Shown here: piece by piece, positions 24,958 through 33,172 of the stretch
Numbering within the stretch: the first letter of the stretch is position 1
Layout: every line of letters starts with the position of its first letter
Assembly: GCF_014205225.1 (NCBI RefSeq)
Contig: NZ_JACHNB010000001.1
Span: 6,305,501 to 6,369,500, forward strand
Reading direction: 5' to 3'
DNA from: Actinoplanes octamycinicus
GTDB taxonomy: Bacteria; Actinomycetota; Actinomycetes; Mycobacteriales; Micromonosporaceae
Length of the DNA stretch: 64,000 nucleotides
The notes under the pieces: model-generated
Databases searched by the model: none
Told to the model about the DNA's origin: nothing
The model's input: the letters and a program-made list of their open reading frames with translations, nothing else
Translations under genes and position numbers: made by a program

Positions 24958-26145
24958 TCACGCCGGCGTGGTCACCCGGGGTTCGCCGGACGGGATGGCG
25001 TGGTGGCGGCGGCTCGGCAGCATCGCGGTCGGGTGGGAGATGCTCCAGGCCGCGCTCTTGCAGATGATCTCCTTCAGGCGGGCGGCCGCCCTGCCGGTGA
25101 CCGCGGACGGCTTGGGCCGGTCGTCCGGCGTCACCCACTGCACGATGCCGTCGCGGCGGCCCAGGCTGATGCACTGCGCGGTGTAGCCGATCCGGTTCGG
25201 CGGGATCCGGCGACCGGTCAGGCGCGCCGCGATGACGTCGGCGGCCAGGTGGGCCGACGGCACCCCGGAGGCGCAGGACATCCGCAGCGGTTCGCCGTTC
25301 GCGCCGGGGGCGAACGCGGCGTCCCCGACGGCGTAGACGCCGGGATGCGAGACCGACCGCATGGTGTCGTCGACGACGATCTGTCCGGTGGGGCAGACCC
25401 GCAGGGTCGTGGCCGCGGCGAGCGGATGGACCGCGAAGCCGGCGGTCCAGACCGTCACCTGCGCCGGGAGCGTCCGGCCGTCGGCGGTGACGGCGCCGGT
25501 TGCCTCGACCCGCGCGATGCCGGTGTGCTCGTGCACGACGATGCCGAGCCGGTCGGCGGCCGCCCGCAGGTGAGTGCGGGCCTTGTCGCTCAGCCAGTCG
25601 CCGAGGCCGGCGCGGGCGGCGAGGGAGACCCGGAGGTCCGGCCGGGCCTCTGCGATCTCGGTGACCGCTTCGATGCCGGTCAGGCCGCCGCCGACGACGA
25701 GCACGGTTCCGCCCGGAGCGAGCGCGGCCAGGCGGTCACGTAGCCGCAGCGCGGACTGCCGGCCGGCGAGGTGGTGGGCATGCTCGGCGACGCCGGGAAC
25801 GCCACCGTCGGCGGCGGTGCTGCCGAGGGCGTAGACGAGCGTGTCGTAGGCGATCTCGCCGGGACCATCGGCGCCGACGATGCCGACGGTCCGGCGGTCG
25901 GGGTCGACGGCGTCGACCCGGGCCACCTTCACCTGTACGCCGGTGCCCGCGAAGACGTCGGTCAGCCGCCGGGGCCGCAGCTCCTGGCCGGTCGCCAGTT
26001 GGTGCATGCGGACCCGCTCGACGAAGTCGGGTTCCGCGTTGACCAGGGTGATCCCGGTGTCCGCGGGGTGCAGCCGCTTGGCCAGGCGCCCGGCCGCGTT
26101 GGCTCCGGCGTATCCGGCCCCGAGGACGACGATGCGGTGCTTCAT
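24958..26145 (-). CDS. FAD-dependent pyridine nucleotide oxidoreductase (Ndh-like)
   Basis: Flavoprotein of 395 aa. The FAD-binding GxGxxG motif is VVLGAGYAGANAA, the NAD(P)H-binding GxGxxG is VVGGGLTGIEAV and the C-terminal FAD segment is GVYAVGDAAF. It resembles NADH:quinone oxidoreductases or ferredoxin-type reductases without an obvious membrane anchor. It starts at ATG 26145 after GGGAGCC. It lies directly downstream of an ECF41 sigma factor on the same strand. ECF41 genes are typically next to an oxidoreductase, epimerase or carboxymuconolactone decarboxylase, so this is the probable sigma target. Confidence 0.82.
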   Translation of the reverse strand: MKHRIVVLGAGYAGANAAGRLAKRLHPADTGITLVNAEPDFVERVRMHQLATGQELRPRRLTDVFAGTGVQVKVARVDAVDPDRRTVGIVGADGPGEIAYDTLVYALGSTAADGGVPGVAEHAHHLAGRQSALRLRDRLAALAPGGTVLVVGGGLTGIEAVTEIAEARPDLRVSLAARAGLGDWLSDKARTHLRAAADRLGIVVHEHTGIARVEATGAVTADGRTLPAQVTVWTAGFAVHPLAAATTLRVCPTGQIVVDDTMRSVSHPGVYAVGDAAFAPGANGEPLRMSCASGVPSAHLAADVIAARLTGRRIPPNRIGYTAQCISLGRRDGIVQWVTPDDRPKPSAVTGRAAARLKEIICKSAAWSISHPTAMLPSRRHHAIPSGEPRVTTPA

Positions 26146-26216
26146 GGTCTGGCTCCCATCCGGTCGGTGTTCGCTTCCTGAACCGGATGGCGGTGCGAGA
26201 TCTGACAGCCGCGAGT

Positions 26217-26223
26217 TGTGACC
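26217..26223 (-). promoter_or_regulatory. possible ECF41-type -35 (GGTCACA) before the oxidoreductase
   Basis: On the minus strand GGTCACA, close to the TGTCACA -35 that I recall for ECF41 promoters, lies in the 82-nt gap upstream of the oxidoreductase. A convincing CGTC-type -10 at the right distance is not seen, so this is tentative. Confidence 0.25.
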
Positions 26224-26227
26224 TGAG

Positions 26228-27166
26228 TCACCAGGTGAGCGGCTCCCCGGGTGCCGCAGCGGCCCACTGACGGGTCGCGTGCCGGAGCTTGCCGGGGTTC
26301 GCCTGGGCGTGCACGCCCGCGATGCCGTCGGTGGTCACGTCCAGCGCGAACACCCCGGCGACCCGGTCGCCGACCACCATGACCAGTGCGGGTACGCCGT
26401 TCGCGACCGCGGCGAACAGGTCCGGACGGCCGCCGATCATCTCCCACTTGGCCGCGCTGGGCGTGAACAGCGTCCGCAGGAACCGCGCCACCCGCAGCGC
26501 CCCGGTGATCGGGTGCGGCACGGAGAACACCACGCCGCCGCCGTCACCGATGCTGATCGCGTCGTCGGTCAGCATCCGCACCAGCGAGTCGGTCCGGCCG
26601 CTGAGCGCCGCGGCGAGGAACTCCTCGACGATCCGGCGGGCCGCGGCGGCGTCGACCGGCACCCGGCGGCGCTCGTCGGCCAGGTGCTGCCTGGCCCGCC
26701 GGTGGATCTGCTGGCAGTTCGACTCGGTCAGGTCGAGCACCTCGGCGATCTCGGCGTGCGGGTATCCGAACGCCTCGCGCAGCACGTACACGACGCGTTC
26801 CCGGGCCGAGAGCCGCTCCATCAGCGTGAGCATCGCGAGGGAGACCGACTCGCGCTGCTCGACGGTGTCGGACGGGCCGAGCATCCGGTCCCCGGCGAAG
26901 ACCGGCTCGGGCAGCCACTGGCCCACATAGGTCTCCCGGCGGGCCCGCGCCGAGGTGAGCCGGTTGAGGCAGAGGTTGGTGAGCACCTTGGTCAGCCAGG
27001 CCTCGGGCGTCTCGATGAGTTCCCGCTCGGCGGCCTGCCAGCGCAGGAACGTGTCCTGCACCGCGTCCTCGGCGTCGTTCGCCGACCCCAGCAGCCGGTA
27101 CGCGATCGCCTCCAGCCGCGGCCTGGCCCGCTCGAACACCTCGACGTCATGCGCACCGACCAGCAT
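26228..27166 (-). CDS. ECF41-family sigma factor with SnoaL-like domain
   Basis: Extracytoplasmic-function sigma factor of 312 aa. Region 2 (AIAYRLLGSANDAEDAVQDTFLRW) and region 4 (HAEIAEVLDLTESNCQQIHRRAR) are clear. A C-terminal SnoaL/NTF2-like extension (about 185-312) carries the ECF41 hallmarks: WLPEP in the linker, DGGG near residue 215 and NPGKL near the end. In this family the extension replaces a separate anti-sigma factor and modulates activity. The start ATG at 27166 has no good ribosome site. The downstream flavin oxidoreductase is the expected partner gene. Confidence 0.9.
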   Translation of the reverse strand: MLVGAHDVEVFERARPRLEAIAYRLLGSANDAEDAVQDTFLRWQAAERELIETPEAWLTKVLTNLCLNRLTSARARRETYVGQWLPEPVFAGDRMLGPSDTVEQRESVSLAMLTLMERLSARERVVYVLREAFGYPHAEIAEVLDLTESNCQQIHRRARQHLADERRRVPVDAAAARRIVEEFLAAALSGRTDSLVRMLTDDAISIGDGGGVVFSVPHPITGALRVARFLRTLFTPSAAKWEMIGGRPDLFAAVANGVPALVMVVGDRVAGVFALDVTTDGIAGVHAQANPGKLRHATRQWAAAAPGEPLTW

Positions 27167-27227
27167 GGAGCACAGTTAAGCATCCACACCGGAGACCGTG
27201 ATCCGGCATGCCGGCTGTCGCCGCCGT

Positions 27228-28043
27228 TCAGAGGCCCCCGAGAACCTGGTGGAAGTTCTGCCAGCCGCGGCCGATCGGGTTGCTGGAATGCGGGTGCCAG
27301 CCGGTGGCGCCGGTCTGGTCGGCGGTGCCGTCGCCGGTGTAGCGGTACCAGAGGAGGTCCCCGTCGTGTTTGATGGCCAGGACTTGGCCGTTGCCGATGC
27401 CGAAGACCTGTTGGAAGTTCTGCCAGCCGCGGCCGATGGGGTTGCTGGAGTTGGCGTCCCAGCCGGTGGCGCCGGTCTGGTCGGCCTTGCCGTCGCCGGT
27501 GTAGCGGTACCAGAGGAGGTCCCCGTCGTGTTTGATGGCCAGGACTTGGCCGTTGCCGATGCCGAAGACCTGTTGGAAGTTCTGCCAGCCGCGGCCGATG
27601 GGGTTGCTGGAGTTGGCGTCCCAGCCGGTGGCGCCGGTCTGGTCGGCCTTGCCGTCGCCGGTGTAGCGGTACCAGAGGAGGTCCCCGTCGTGTTTGATGG
27701 CCAGGACTTGGCCGTTGCCGATGCCGAAGACCTGTTGGAAGTTCTGCCAGCCGCGGCCGATGGGGTTGCTGGAGTTGGCGTCCCAGCCGGTGGCGCCGGT
27801 CTGGTCGGCCTTACCGTCGCCGGTGTAGCGGTACCAGAGGAGGTCCCCGTCGTGTTTGATCGCGAGGACTTGGCCGTTGCCGATGCCGAAGACCCGTTGG
27901 AAGTTCTGCCAGCCACGGCCCACCGGGTTGCTGGAATTCGGCTCCCAGCCGGTAGCACCTGTCTGATCCGCCGTACCGTCACCGGTGTACCGGTACCACA
28001 GCAGATCACCATCGTGTTTGATCGCGAACACCACGCCTGCCAT
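27228..28043 (-). CDS. five-bladed tachylectin-2-like beta-propeller lectin
   Basis: Protein of 271 aa made entirely of five repeats: a 50-aa first blade and four 54-aa blades. Each has the pattern AIKHDGDLLWYRYTG, then NSSNP(I/V)GRGWQNF. This fits the tachylectin-2 fold, where the GGW-N/D-F segment precedes each strand set and each blade binds GlcNAc/GalNAc-type sugars. Blades 2, 3 and 4 are identical in protein sequence. There is no signal peptide, so it acts inside the cell or leaves by another route or lysis. I chose the ATG at 28043, directly behind GAGGAG, rejecting an upstream extension of Arg/Pro-rich non-repeat sequence. Sugar specificity is inferred. Confidence 0.85.
   Translation of the reverse strand: MAGVVFAIKHDGDLLWYRYTGDGTADQTGATGWEPNSSNPVGRGWQNFQRVFGIGNGQVLAIKHDGDLLWYRYTGDGKADQTGATGWDANSSNPIGRGWQNFQQVFGIGNGQVLAIKHDGDLLWYRYTGDGKADQTGATGWDANSSNPIGRGWQNFQQVFGIGNGQVLAIKHDGDLLWYRYTGDGKADQTGATGWDANSSNPIGRGWQNFQQVFGIGNGQVLAIKHDGDLLWYRYTGDGTADQTGATGWHPHSSNPIGRGWQNFHQVLGGL
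27246..27893. repeat. four tandem 162-bp units encoding propeller blades 2-5
   Basis: Units 27246-27407, 27408-27569, 27570-27731 and 27732-27893 encode blades 5 to 2. The middle units appear identical base for base, a third differs at only a few positions, and the outermost differs more. A partial fifth copy (27894-28043) is the most diverged. This gradient suggests recent amplification or ongoing gene conversion. Confidence 0.9.
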
Positions 28044-28341
28044 TGCCTGTCTCCTCGTTGAGAAATCGGTGCCACCGCACGGGCCAGCAGAGTTGCCTTT
28101 CATCGTCCTCCGCGGGTGGCAGCGTCGGCCCTGGACGAGCGGCGCATAACCGCTGAGCCTCCGGCCCGGCCCGGCCGTCCGAAAAGCTCCCTCCGCCTGG
28201 GACAGACGGGCGCGCGGTCCGGTAGATCGGCGTGGCGAAGCCCCGGACCGGCCGACCCCGGCCACGAGATGGCGTGCCGGTATCAGGAGGTCAGTGCGCT
28301 GCGGTTGGGCGATGGCTGCCGCCTCCCCGGCAAGCCGTCCG
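28044..28341. other. 298-bp intergenic region upstream of the lectin gene
   Basis: No supported gene. It holds the lectin's ribosome site next to 28043 and presumably its promoter. Short GC-rich inverted repeats (GGTCCGG...CCGGACC near 28220-28255) are present, but no clear -10/-35 pair or known RNA element was seen. Confidence 0.5.
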
Positions 28342-28575
28342 TCACTCGTTCGCGGCGGCTGGGCGTCGCAGGGCGAGAGTGGCGTGGACCTGGGCGAGCT
28401 GCGTGGTGGCGGTGAGCATCGCGAGGTCGGCGCCGGGAACGTACGGCTCCTCCGAATGATCGTCCTCGTTGATGTTGGTGTGGTAGTCGACCAGGCAGAT
28501 CTGGTAGAGGCGTTCGGCCTCGTCGATGAGCTCGGCGGCGCGGGCGGCGTGTTCGTCAGCAGTCATGGTGATCAT
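28342..28575 (-). CDS. small hypothetical protein, 77 aa
   Basis: Small acidic protein, MITMTADEHAARAAEL at the N-terminus, predicted to be mostly helical, with ALIDEAERLYQICLVDYH-like sequence and a central NINEDDHSEEPY loop. It starts at ATG 28575, with a second ATG at 28566 equally possible; neither has a strong ribosome site. No family recognised. Codon usage is typical of real genes and the opposite strand encodes nothing plausible here. Confidence 0.5.
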   Translation of the reverse strand: MITMTADEHAARAAELIDEAERLYQICLVDYHTNINEDDHSEEPYVPGADLAMLTATTQLAQVHATLALRRPAAANE

Positions 28576-28691
28576 GGTGTCATCCAGCCCGCCGATCCTG
28601 CCGATGGCGCGTGGTGCCGGGAGCGGGCTGTGGGCCGGCCTCACTTGCGGCGGTCACCAGAACGCACCCGCGTGCCACGGTGGCCGGAACC

Positions 28692-28697
28692 TATCCT
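28692..28697 (+). promoter_or_regulatory. -10 TATCCT, leaderless promoter
   Basis: TATCCT lies exactly 7 nt before the ATG at 28705, which lacks a Shine-Dalgarno. A leaderless mRNA is predicted. Confidence 0.5.
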
Positions 28698-28704
28698 CGA
28701 AGCC

Positions 28705-29463
28705 ATGATCGCCGCTCACCTCAACGCTCTGGTGGACTTCTGCGCTCAGCGTGACGTCGGCGCGCTGAGCCGTGACGAGGTGGGTGACGTGGATGTCGCC
28801 ATCCTCTTCGGCGGCAGCATCCTCGCGGGCGGTGATCTCTTCGCACGGGCCATCGCCGACGAGCTCGCCGCCTGCTTCATGATCGTCGGTGGGCGGGGGC
28901 ACTCCACCGACGTCCTGCGGGCCGCCATGCGGCGAAGGATGGGATGGGACGACGTCGCGGGTCTGACCGAGGCCGCGCTCTTCGACCGCTATCTCACTGA
29001 GAGGTACGACGTGCGCGCCGACCTGCTCGAACACGAGTCGACGAACTGCGGGAACAACGTCCGTAACGCATTGGCGCTGCTTGCCGACAAAGGAGTGCCG
29101 CATCGGCGGATTCTGCTGATCCAGGACGCCTCGATGCAGCGGCGTATGGACGCCGGGTTCCGGCTGTTGGCGCCTGCCGCGCGGATCGTGAACTTCGCCG
29201 CTCACCGGACGCCGGTCGACCTGATCGGCGGGGAGCTGGGGTTCCGGTCGCCGCCGGAGGGAATGTGGCCAGTGGACCGGTACGTCTCGATGCTGATGGG
29301 GGAGATCCCGCGGCTCACCGATGACGGCGACGGGTATGGGCCGGCCGGGCGGGGGTTCATCGCGCACGTCACCGTTCCGGAAAGGATCCAGCAAGCGTAC
29401 GAGGCCCTGCGCCGCGCTGGGGTGGGGGCGCCTCGCGCCGCCGATCAGCGGTGGGCGGGCTGA
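28705..29463 (+). CDS. YdcF/ElyC-type DUF218 protein
   Basis: Protein of 252 aa in the DUF218 (ElyC/SanA/YdcF) superfamily. Visible features are the nucleotide-like first strand VAILFGGSIL, GGRGHSTDVL, the conserved acidic/Asn segment EHESTNCGNNVRNA-like and LIQDASMQRRM. There is no membrane anchor, so it resembles cytoplasmic YdcF (reported to bind S-adenosylmethionine) more than the envelope ElyC/SanA members. The ATG at 28705 is supported by the leaderless -10. The frame extends upstream without homology. Substrate unknown. Confidence 0.75.
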   Translation: MIAAHLNALVDFCAQRDVGALSRDEVGDVDVAILFGGSILAGGDLFARAIADELAACFMIVGGRGHSTDVLRAAMRRRMGWDDVAGLTEAALFDRYLTERYDVRADLLEHESTNCGNNVRNALALLADKGVPHRRILLIQDASMQRRMDAGFRLLAPAARIVNFAAHRTPVDLIGGELGFRSPPEGMWPVDRYVSMLMGEIPRLTDDGDGYGPAGRGFIAHVTVPERIQQAYEALRRAGVGAPRAADQRWAG

Positions 29464-29514
29464 GCCGGCCAACGGCGTCGGTGTATTCGTGCCCCGGTGG
29501 GGTAGCCGGACGGC

Positions 29515-29637
29515 ATGCGTATCGGAAACATGCAAGTCCGGTTCCTCGGCGGGCCGGTCGGCTGCCTCGGCATGATCCTGGTGTCGATCCTGTTGTCGGT
29601 CGGACTGACCGTCCTGCTCAACCTCTTCCTGCGGTAA
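29515..29637 (+). CDS. 40-aa single-helix membrane protein
   Basis: Short gene encoding MRIGNMQVRFLGG followed by one hydrophobic helix (CLGMILVSILLSVGLTVLL) and NLFLR at the end. A GGGGT lies 11 nt before the ATG. A large hairpin terminator follows directly, which supports a transcribed unit. It resembles small single-pass proteins common in actinomycetes; function unknown. Confidence 0.55.
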   Translation: MRIGNMQVRFLGGPVGCLGMILVSILLSVGLTVLLNLFLR

Positions 29638-29641
29638 TCCG

Positions 29642-29702
29642 GGCTTCTCCGGGCGCGGCAGGGTCTTCTGACCCCGCCGCGCCCACGAATGCCGGAGAAG
29701 CC
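29642..29702. terminator. large bidirectional hairpin terminator
   Basis: A perfect outer stem (29642-29652 with 29692-29702) encloses an inner 15-bp stem (29651-29665 with 29670-29684, one mismatch). It lies between the convergent 40-aa and 99-aa membrane-protein genes. Confidence 0.85.
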
Positions 29703-29704
29703 GA

Positions 29705-30004
29705 TCAGTGCGTGCGCGGGTCGACGTCGTTGCTGCGGCTGCCGGCCTTGGCCAGACCCCGGCTGATCATGTAGCCGATGGTCAGCAGGGTGATGTACCA
29801 CCACGCCTTGTCGGCGGCGAAGTAGTCCGAGCCATTGTTCGCCGCCCCGTCACCGACGACGTAGGAGGCGATCAGTACACCGATTACCGCGAGCACGTAA
29901 ACCACCAGTTCGGTGGTTTTGTAAGAGGGCTTGGTCTCCTCGCCCCGGAACCGGGTGCCCTTCACGGTCACGTTCTCGTTGTGGGCGTGGGTACTCATAG
30001 CCAT
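29705..30004 (-). CDS. 99-aa two-helix membrane protein
   Basis: Small membrane protein with a charged N-terminus (HNENVTVKGTRFRGEETKP) and two helices (about 30-50 and 65-85, including WWYITLLTIGYMIS). The ATG at 30004 follows AGGAG at good spacing. Its 3' end meets a bidirectional terminator. Conserved-looking actinobacterial membrane protein without assigned function. Confidence 0.7.
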   Translation of the reverse strand: MAMSTHAHNENVTVKGTRFRGEETKPSYKTTELVVYVLAVIGVLIASYVVGDGAANNGSDYFAADKAWWYITLLTIGYMISRGLAKAGSRSNDVDPRTH

Positions 30005-30243
30005 GGTTGTCTCCTGGGGGGATCGTATTCAAACCGTCGAGCGGCGGTGACCAGCAACTACCCAGTCGATGAGCCCGCAATCAGGATTCACCCAGCCCGT
30101 TTCCAGACTGTTACCAGAAACGTGAAACGACGCCGCCACCGATAGGAGAAATTCTCACCTGCGCGGTGCGTTCATTGGGGGAGACCGGTTCCGGTGGCGA
30201 TTTCAGCACCACGGCCCCGCGTCAGCCGGGCAAACTGGCGAGG

Positions 30244-31134
30244 GTGAGCGGTTTCGGATCGCCGAGTCAGGAAGAACTGCCGCTGGAATTGTTGTTGCGG
30301 CTGGCGCAGCGGGAGATCCAGGACGATGACGGCGTGGTCGGGTTGCCGTCTCTGCTCGCCCTGCATCGCCGGCCGACCCGGGACGTGTTCGACCGTGCCG
30401 CCGCGCTCACCGGCGACAGCAGCCCCCGGCGGCGGGAACTCGGCGTGCGGATCCTGCGCGAACTCGGTGACGAGCAGGCCGACGGGCGCCGGCCCTTCAC
30501 CGAGGAGACCGTGCCCCTGCTGCTTGACCGCCTTCGCGACGAGGCCGAACCGTCGGTCACCTGCTGGATCGTCTCCGCGCTCGGTTACCACCGCGCCCAG
30601 GAGGCGTTGCCGCGGGTGGCGACGCTGGCCGATCACCCGGACGAGCGGGTCCGGTTCCACGTGGCGGCTGCCCTGCCCGGGCTGGTCGACCTCGATCGGG
30701 TGGCACCCGAGGCGGCCGCGGCGTTGATCCGGCTCTGCCACGACGACGACGCCGAGACCCGTTATTACGCGCTCTACGCGGTCACCCGCGAGATCCCGAG
30801 TCTGGACGTCGAGGTGGTGACCAGGCTGACCGAGCAGCTCGCCGGCGATCCCGACGAGCAGATCAGCGCGATGGCCGCCGCCCACCACAGTGCGATCGGC
30901 GAGGTTCGCGAGCTGCTCGGCGACGCCCTGGAACGGGGCATCGCGACTGGCGCCTACGACCATCTGATCGGGCCGGTCCTGGTCACCCTCGCCTGTGCCG
31001 GCGACGCCGGCCTGCTCGATGAGGAAGTTCGCCGCAGGCTCGGAGCGGCAGCGGAACCGATCCACACCGCGCGTCTCGCCGGTGATCTCGTCGCCTGGTG
31101 GACCGACAAGGAAAGCCGGATCACCTGGGACTGA
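30244..31134 (+). CDS. HEAT-repeat protein
   Basis: Helical repeat protein of 296 aa from GTG 30244 (a GTG at 30166 would add 26 residues). Tandem HEAT-like units are seen: ELGVRILRELGDE, VTCWIVSALGYHR, ERVRFHVAAALPGL, AETRYYALYAVTRE and EQISAMAAAHHSA. These fold as a superhelical scaffold. It is acidic and presumably a protein-interaction module in the cytoplasm. No catalytic motif. The start is uncertain because neither candidate has a well-spaced ribosome site. Confidence 0.7.
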   Translation: MSGFGSPSQEELPLELLLRLAQREIQDDDGVVGLPSLLALHRRPTRDVFDRAAALTGDSSPRRRELGVRILRELGDEQADGRRPFTEETVPLLLDRLRDEAEPSVTCWIVSALGYHRAQEALPRVATLADHPDERVRFHVAAALPGLVDLDRVAPEAAAALIRLCHDDDAETRYYALYAVTREIPSLDVEVVTRLTEQLAGDPDEQISAMAAAHHSAIGEVRELLGDALERGIATGAYDHLIGPVLVTLACAGDAGLLDEEVRRRLGAAAEPIHTARLAGDLVAWWTDKESRITWD

Positions 31135-31159
31135 CGGCACCGCACCGGCATGCGGAGTC

Positions 31160-31534
31160 CTAGCTCCCCGAGTCTGCGGTGCGGAGGCGGATGAGGAATC
31201 CGGCGAACCGCCGATCGTCGAGGTCGTTGTTCCACTTCTCCGCCGCGATGACCGGCGTCACGACACCGGATCCGGCGACCGGCTCGGGAGCGAAACGGCA
31301 GTGCAGCGTGGCGATCGAGACCACCGTGCCCGCGGTCCGCGGAGCGCTTCCATCGCCATGGTGGTCCTCGACGGCGTCGATGGTCGCGGCGACGCCGTCG
31401 TGCAGTACGGTGTCGAGCCAACTCAACTCGGTGGGATTGGGGTTCCGCAGCCGCCACGCCACGTCGCTGCGCTCCCCGAACGGCGTACCGCAGCACTCCA
31501 TCTGCCAGCCGTCCATCCATACGTCAAGGTGCAC
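31160..31534 (-). CDS. DUF6578-family protein
   Basis: Actinobacterial protein of 124 aa with the N-terminal signature VWMDGWQMECCGTPFG of DUF6578. A beta-rich body contains WRLRNPNP and TVVSIATLHCRF. Function is not known. Its ATG at 31534 overlaps the end of the Fic gene by 11 nt, so the two are translationally coupled and probably act together. Confidence 0.8.
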   Translation of the reverse strand: MHLDVWMDGWQMECCGTPFGERSDVAWRLRNPNPTELSWLDTVLHDGVAATIDAVEDHHGDGSAPRTAGTVVSIATLHCRFAPEPVAGSGVVTPVIAAEKWNNDLDDRRFAGFLIRLRTADSGS

Positions 31535-32981
31535 GGTTCAAGTCTCCCAGATAGGAATCTTGTGACCGTCGGGTCTGCTTGATGAGCGTGGCGACGAATC
31601 GGGCCAGCCCTTCGGCGCCGTGCGCGTCGGGGGTCGGCCAGCGGGTCATCAGCAGCGGGGCGGCGCGGTCCAGCACCACCTCCTCGCGCGCGAGCACGAA
31701 GTACAGCGCGAGCGCCGCCGATCGCGCGTTGCCGTCGGCGAACGGGTGGAAGTGCAGCACGTCGAGGTACACCCGCGCGGCGCGCGACGGCAGCGGTACC
31801 GCCGGGTCGGTGGCTTCGGCGAGACACACCTCGAAGGCCCCGGGCAGCTCCTCGCGGTATGCGTAGCGTTCCCGGCCGCCTCGCGCCCAGGCGGACGTCG
31901 TACGAAACGGTACGGCGGCTGCCGCGAGCACCTTCCGTTGCCACGTCTCCAGCCGCGCGAACGTGAGCGAGCCGCCCTCGGCAGCGTCCGCGCGCACCAG
32001 CTCCACCGCGGCCAGAGCACGGCTGCCGTCGTACTTGCGCCGCGCCAGATGCTCGGCGATGCCGTCGCGTGCCGTCCGGACCGGCCCGGTGACGTGCTCG
32101 ACCGCGTGCTCCCACCGAGCCGCCTCCCGGACCTGCCGCCAGGCCTCCAGCGTGTCGGGCACCGCAGGCGCGGTGACCCACGGCGCCCGGGCGGCGGTGG
32201 GCAGCTCGGTGCTCCGCCAGCTGGGCCAGTCCTGCGGCCAGGTGTCGGGCCAGACGTCGTCCGGTGCGGCCGGGACGCCGGTGAGCATCGCCGCCAGGGA
32301 CTCCGCGGCGTCGGCCACCTCGGCGCCCAGCGGGGAGACGAAGCTCCAGAACCGCCCGCCGATCGCCGCGTCGACGAGCGCGTCGTGGTTCTCGCCGGGC
32401 ACCTCGGCGACGGCCAGGAACCACTTCAGGACCAGGGCGCAGACCGGGTACCAGTGCTCGTCGGCACCGGATCGCGCCGCCACGGTGGCGACCAGGGAGG
32501 CGACGGTGGCCTCCCACGCGCGGGACGCCGCGCGCGGGTCGGCGGGCAGCGGCAGATGCCGCGGGAACAGCTCGGCCAGGTCGTCGAGGAAGATCCGCCA
32601 GTCCACGAGCGCCCCGGCGACGGCGTCGAGCGTCTCCTCCGGCGTCGTGATCGACTCCCGGGCGCCGCTCCACCGCACCACCATGGCGCCGTCGGCCGTG
32701 AGCCCGGCCATCTCGGCGAGCCAGCCGCAGGCCCAGACGCCGTAGTGCTCGGCCAGGGCAACGGTCATCGCCCGCTGCCAGTCCCAGCGCGCCTGATCCG
32801 CGAGGTGATCGAAGCCGCGGCCCGGGTCGTACCGGAAAGGCTCCGGCACGCCGCCCGCCGGCGCTATCGCTCGCACGACGTCGTGCACGGTGCCCGGATC
32901 GAACGGGTGCCGATCGGGGTCCACGTCTGCCCAGGTGAGAGCGTTGACGCGCAGCCGTGGAAAGGAGAACTCGCTCGTCAT
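31524..32981 (-). CDS. Fic-domain protein (putative AMP transferase)
   Basis: Protein of 485 aa. The C-terminal Fic/DOC domain has the active-site loop HPFADGNAR (near residues 411-419), close to HPFx(D/E)GN(G/K)R, with Ala at the variable position. Catalytic His and the phosphate-binding Arg are kept, so transfer of AMP or another nucleotide monophosphate to protein hydroxyls is plausible. The N-terminal 300 residues are an uncharacterised, Trp-rich helical domain. No clear inhibitory (S/T)xxxE(G/N) motif was found. I chose ATG 32981 (MTSEF); 32999 is possible. It is followed by the overlapping DUF6578 gene, which may be a partner, antidote or target. Confidence 0.8.
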   Translation of the reverse strand: MTSEFSFPRLRVNALTWADVDPDRHPFDPGTVHDVVRAIAPAGGVPEPFRYDPGRGFDHLADQARWDWQRAMTVALAEHYGVWACGWLAEMAGLTADGAMVVRWSGARESITTPEETLDAVAGALVDWRIFLDDLAELFPRHLPLPADPRAASRAWEATVASLVATVAARSGADEHWYPVCALVLKWFLAVAEVPGENHDALVDAAIGGRFWSFVSPLGAEVADAAESLAAMLTGVPAAPDDVWPDTWPQDWPSWRSTELPTAARAPWVTAPAVPDTLEAWRQVREAARWEHAVEHVTGPVRTARDGIAEHLARRKYDGSRALAAVELVRADAAEGGSLTFARLETWQRKVLAAAAVPFRTTSAWARGGRERYAYREELPGAFEVCLAEATDPAVPLPSRAARVYLDVLHFHPFADGNARSAALALYFVLAREEVVLDRAAPLLMTRWPTPDAHGAEGLARFVATLIKQTRRSQDSYLGDLNRAP

Positions 32982-33172
32982 CGCCGGCCATCGTGCCACG
33001 GCCGTGGCACGGATGGTGACCTATTAATCGGTGCTCGGTCCACTTCGAAGATCAGGTCCAGGCCCTGGGCCACGACGGCCCACGTGGACACCTGGTGGCG
33101 GGTCGGCGTGCGCGGACCGGCGCCCACCACGAGGATAGTGATCATGATGGTTGAGGCGGGGGAAATCGCGCA

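Noticed and set aside
27246..27893. CRISPR-like array
   Set aside because: The units are 162 bp, contiguous, without spacers and in frame with a protein repeat.
27198..28061. Plus-strand repetitive frame across the lectin repeats
   Set aside because: It is the mirror of the tachylectin repeat. Only the minus strand has a ribosome site and a recognisable fold.
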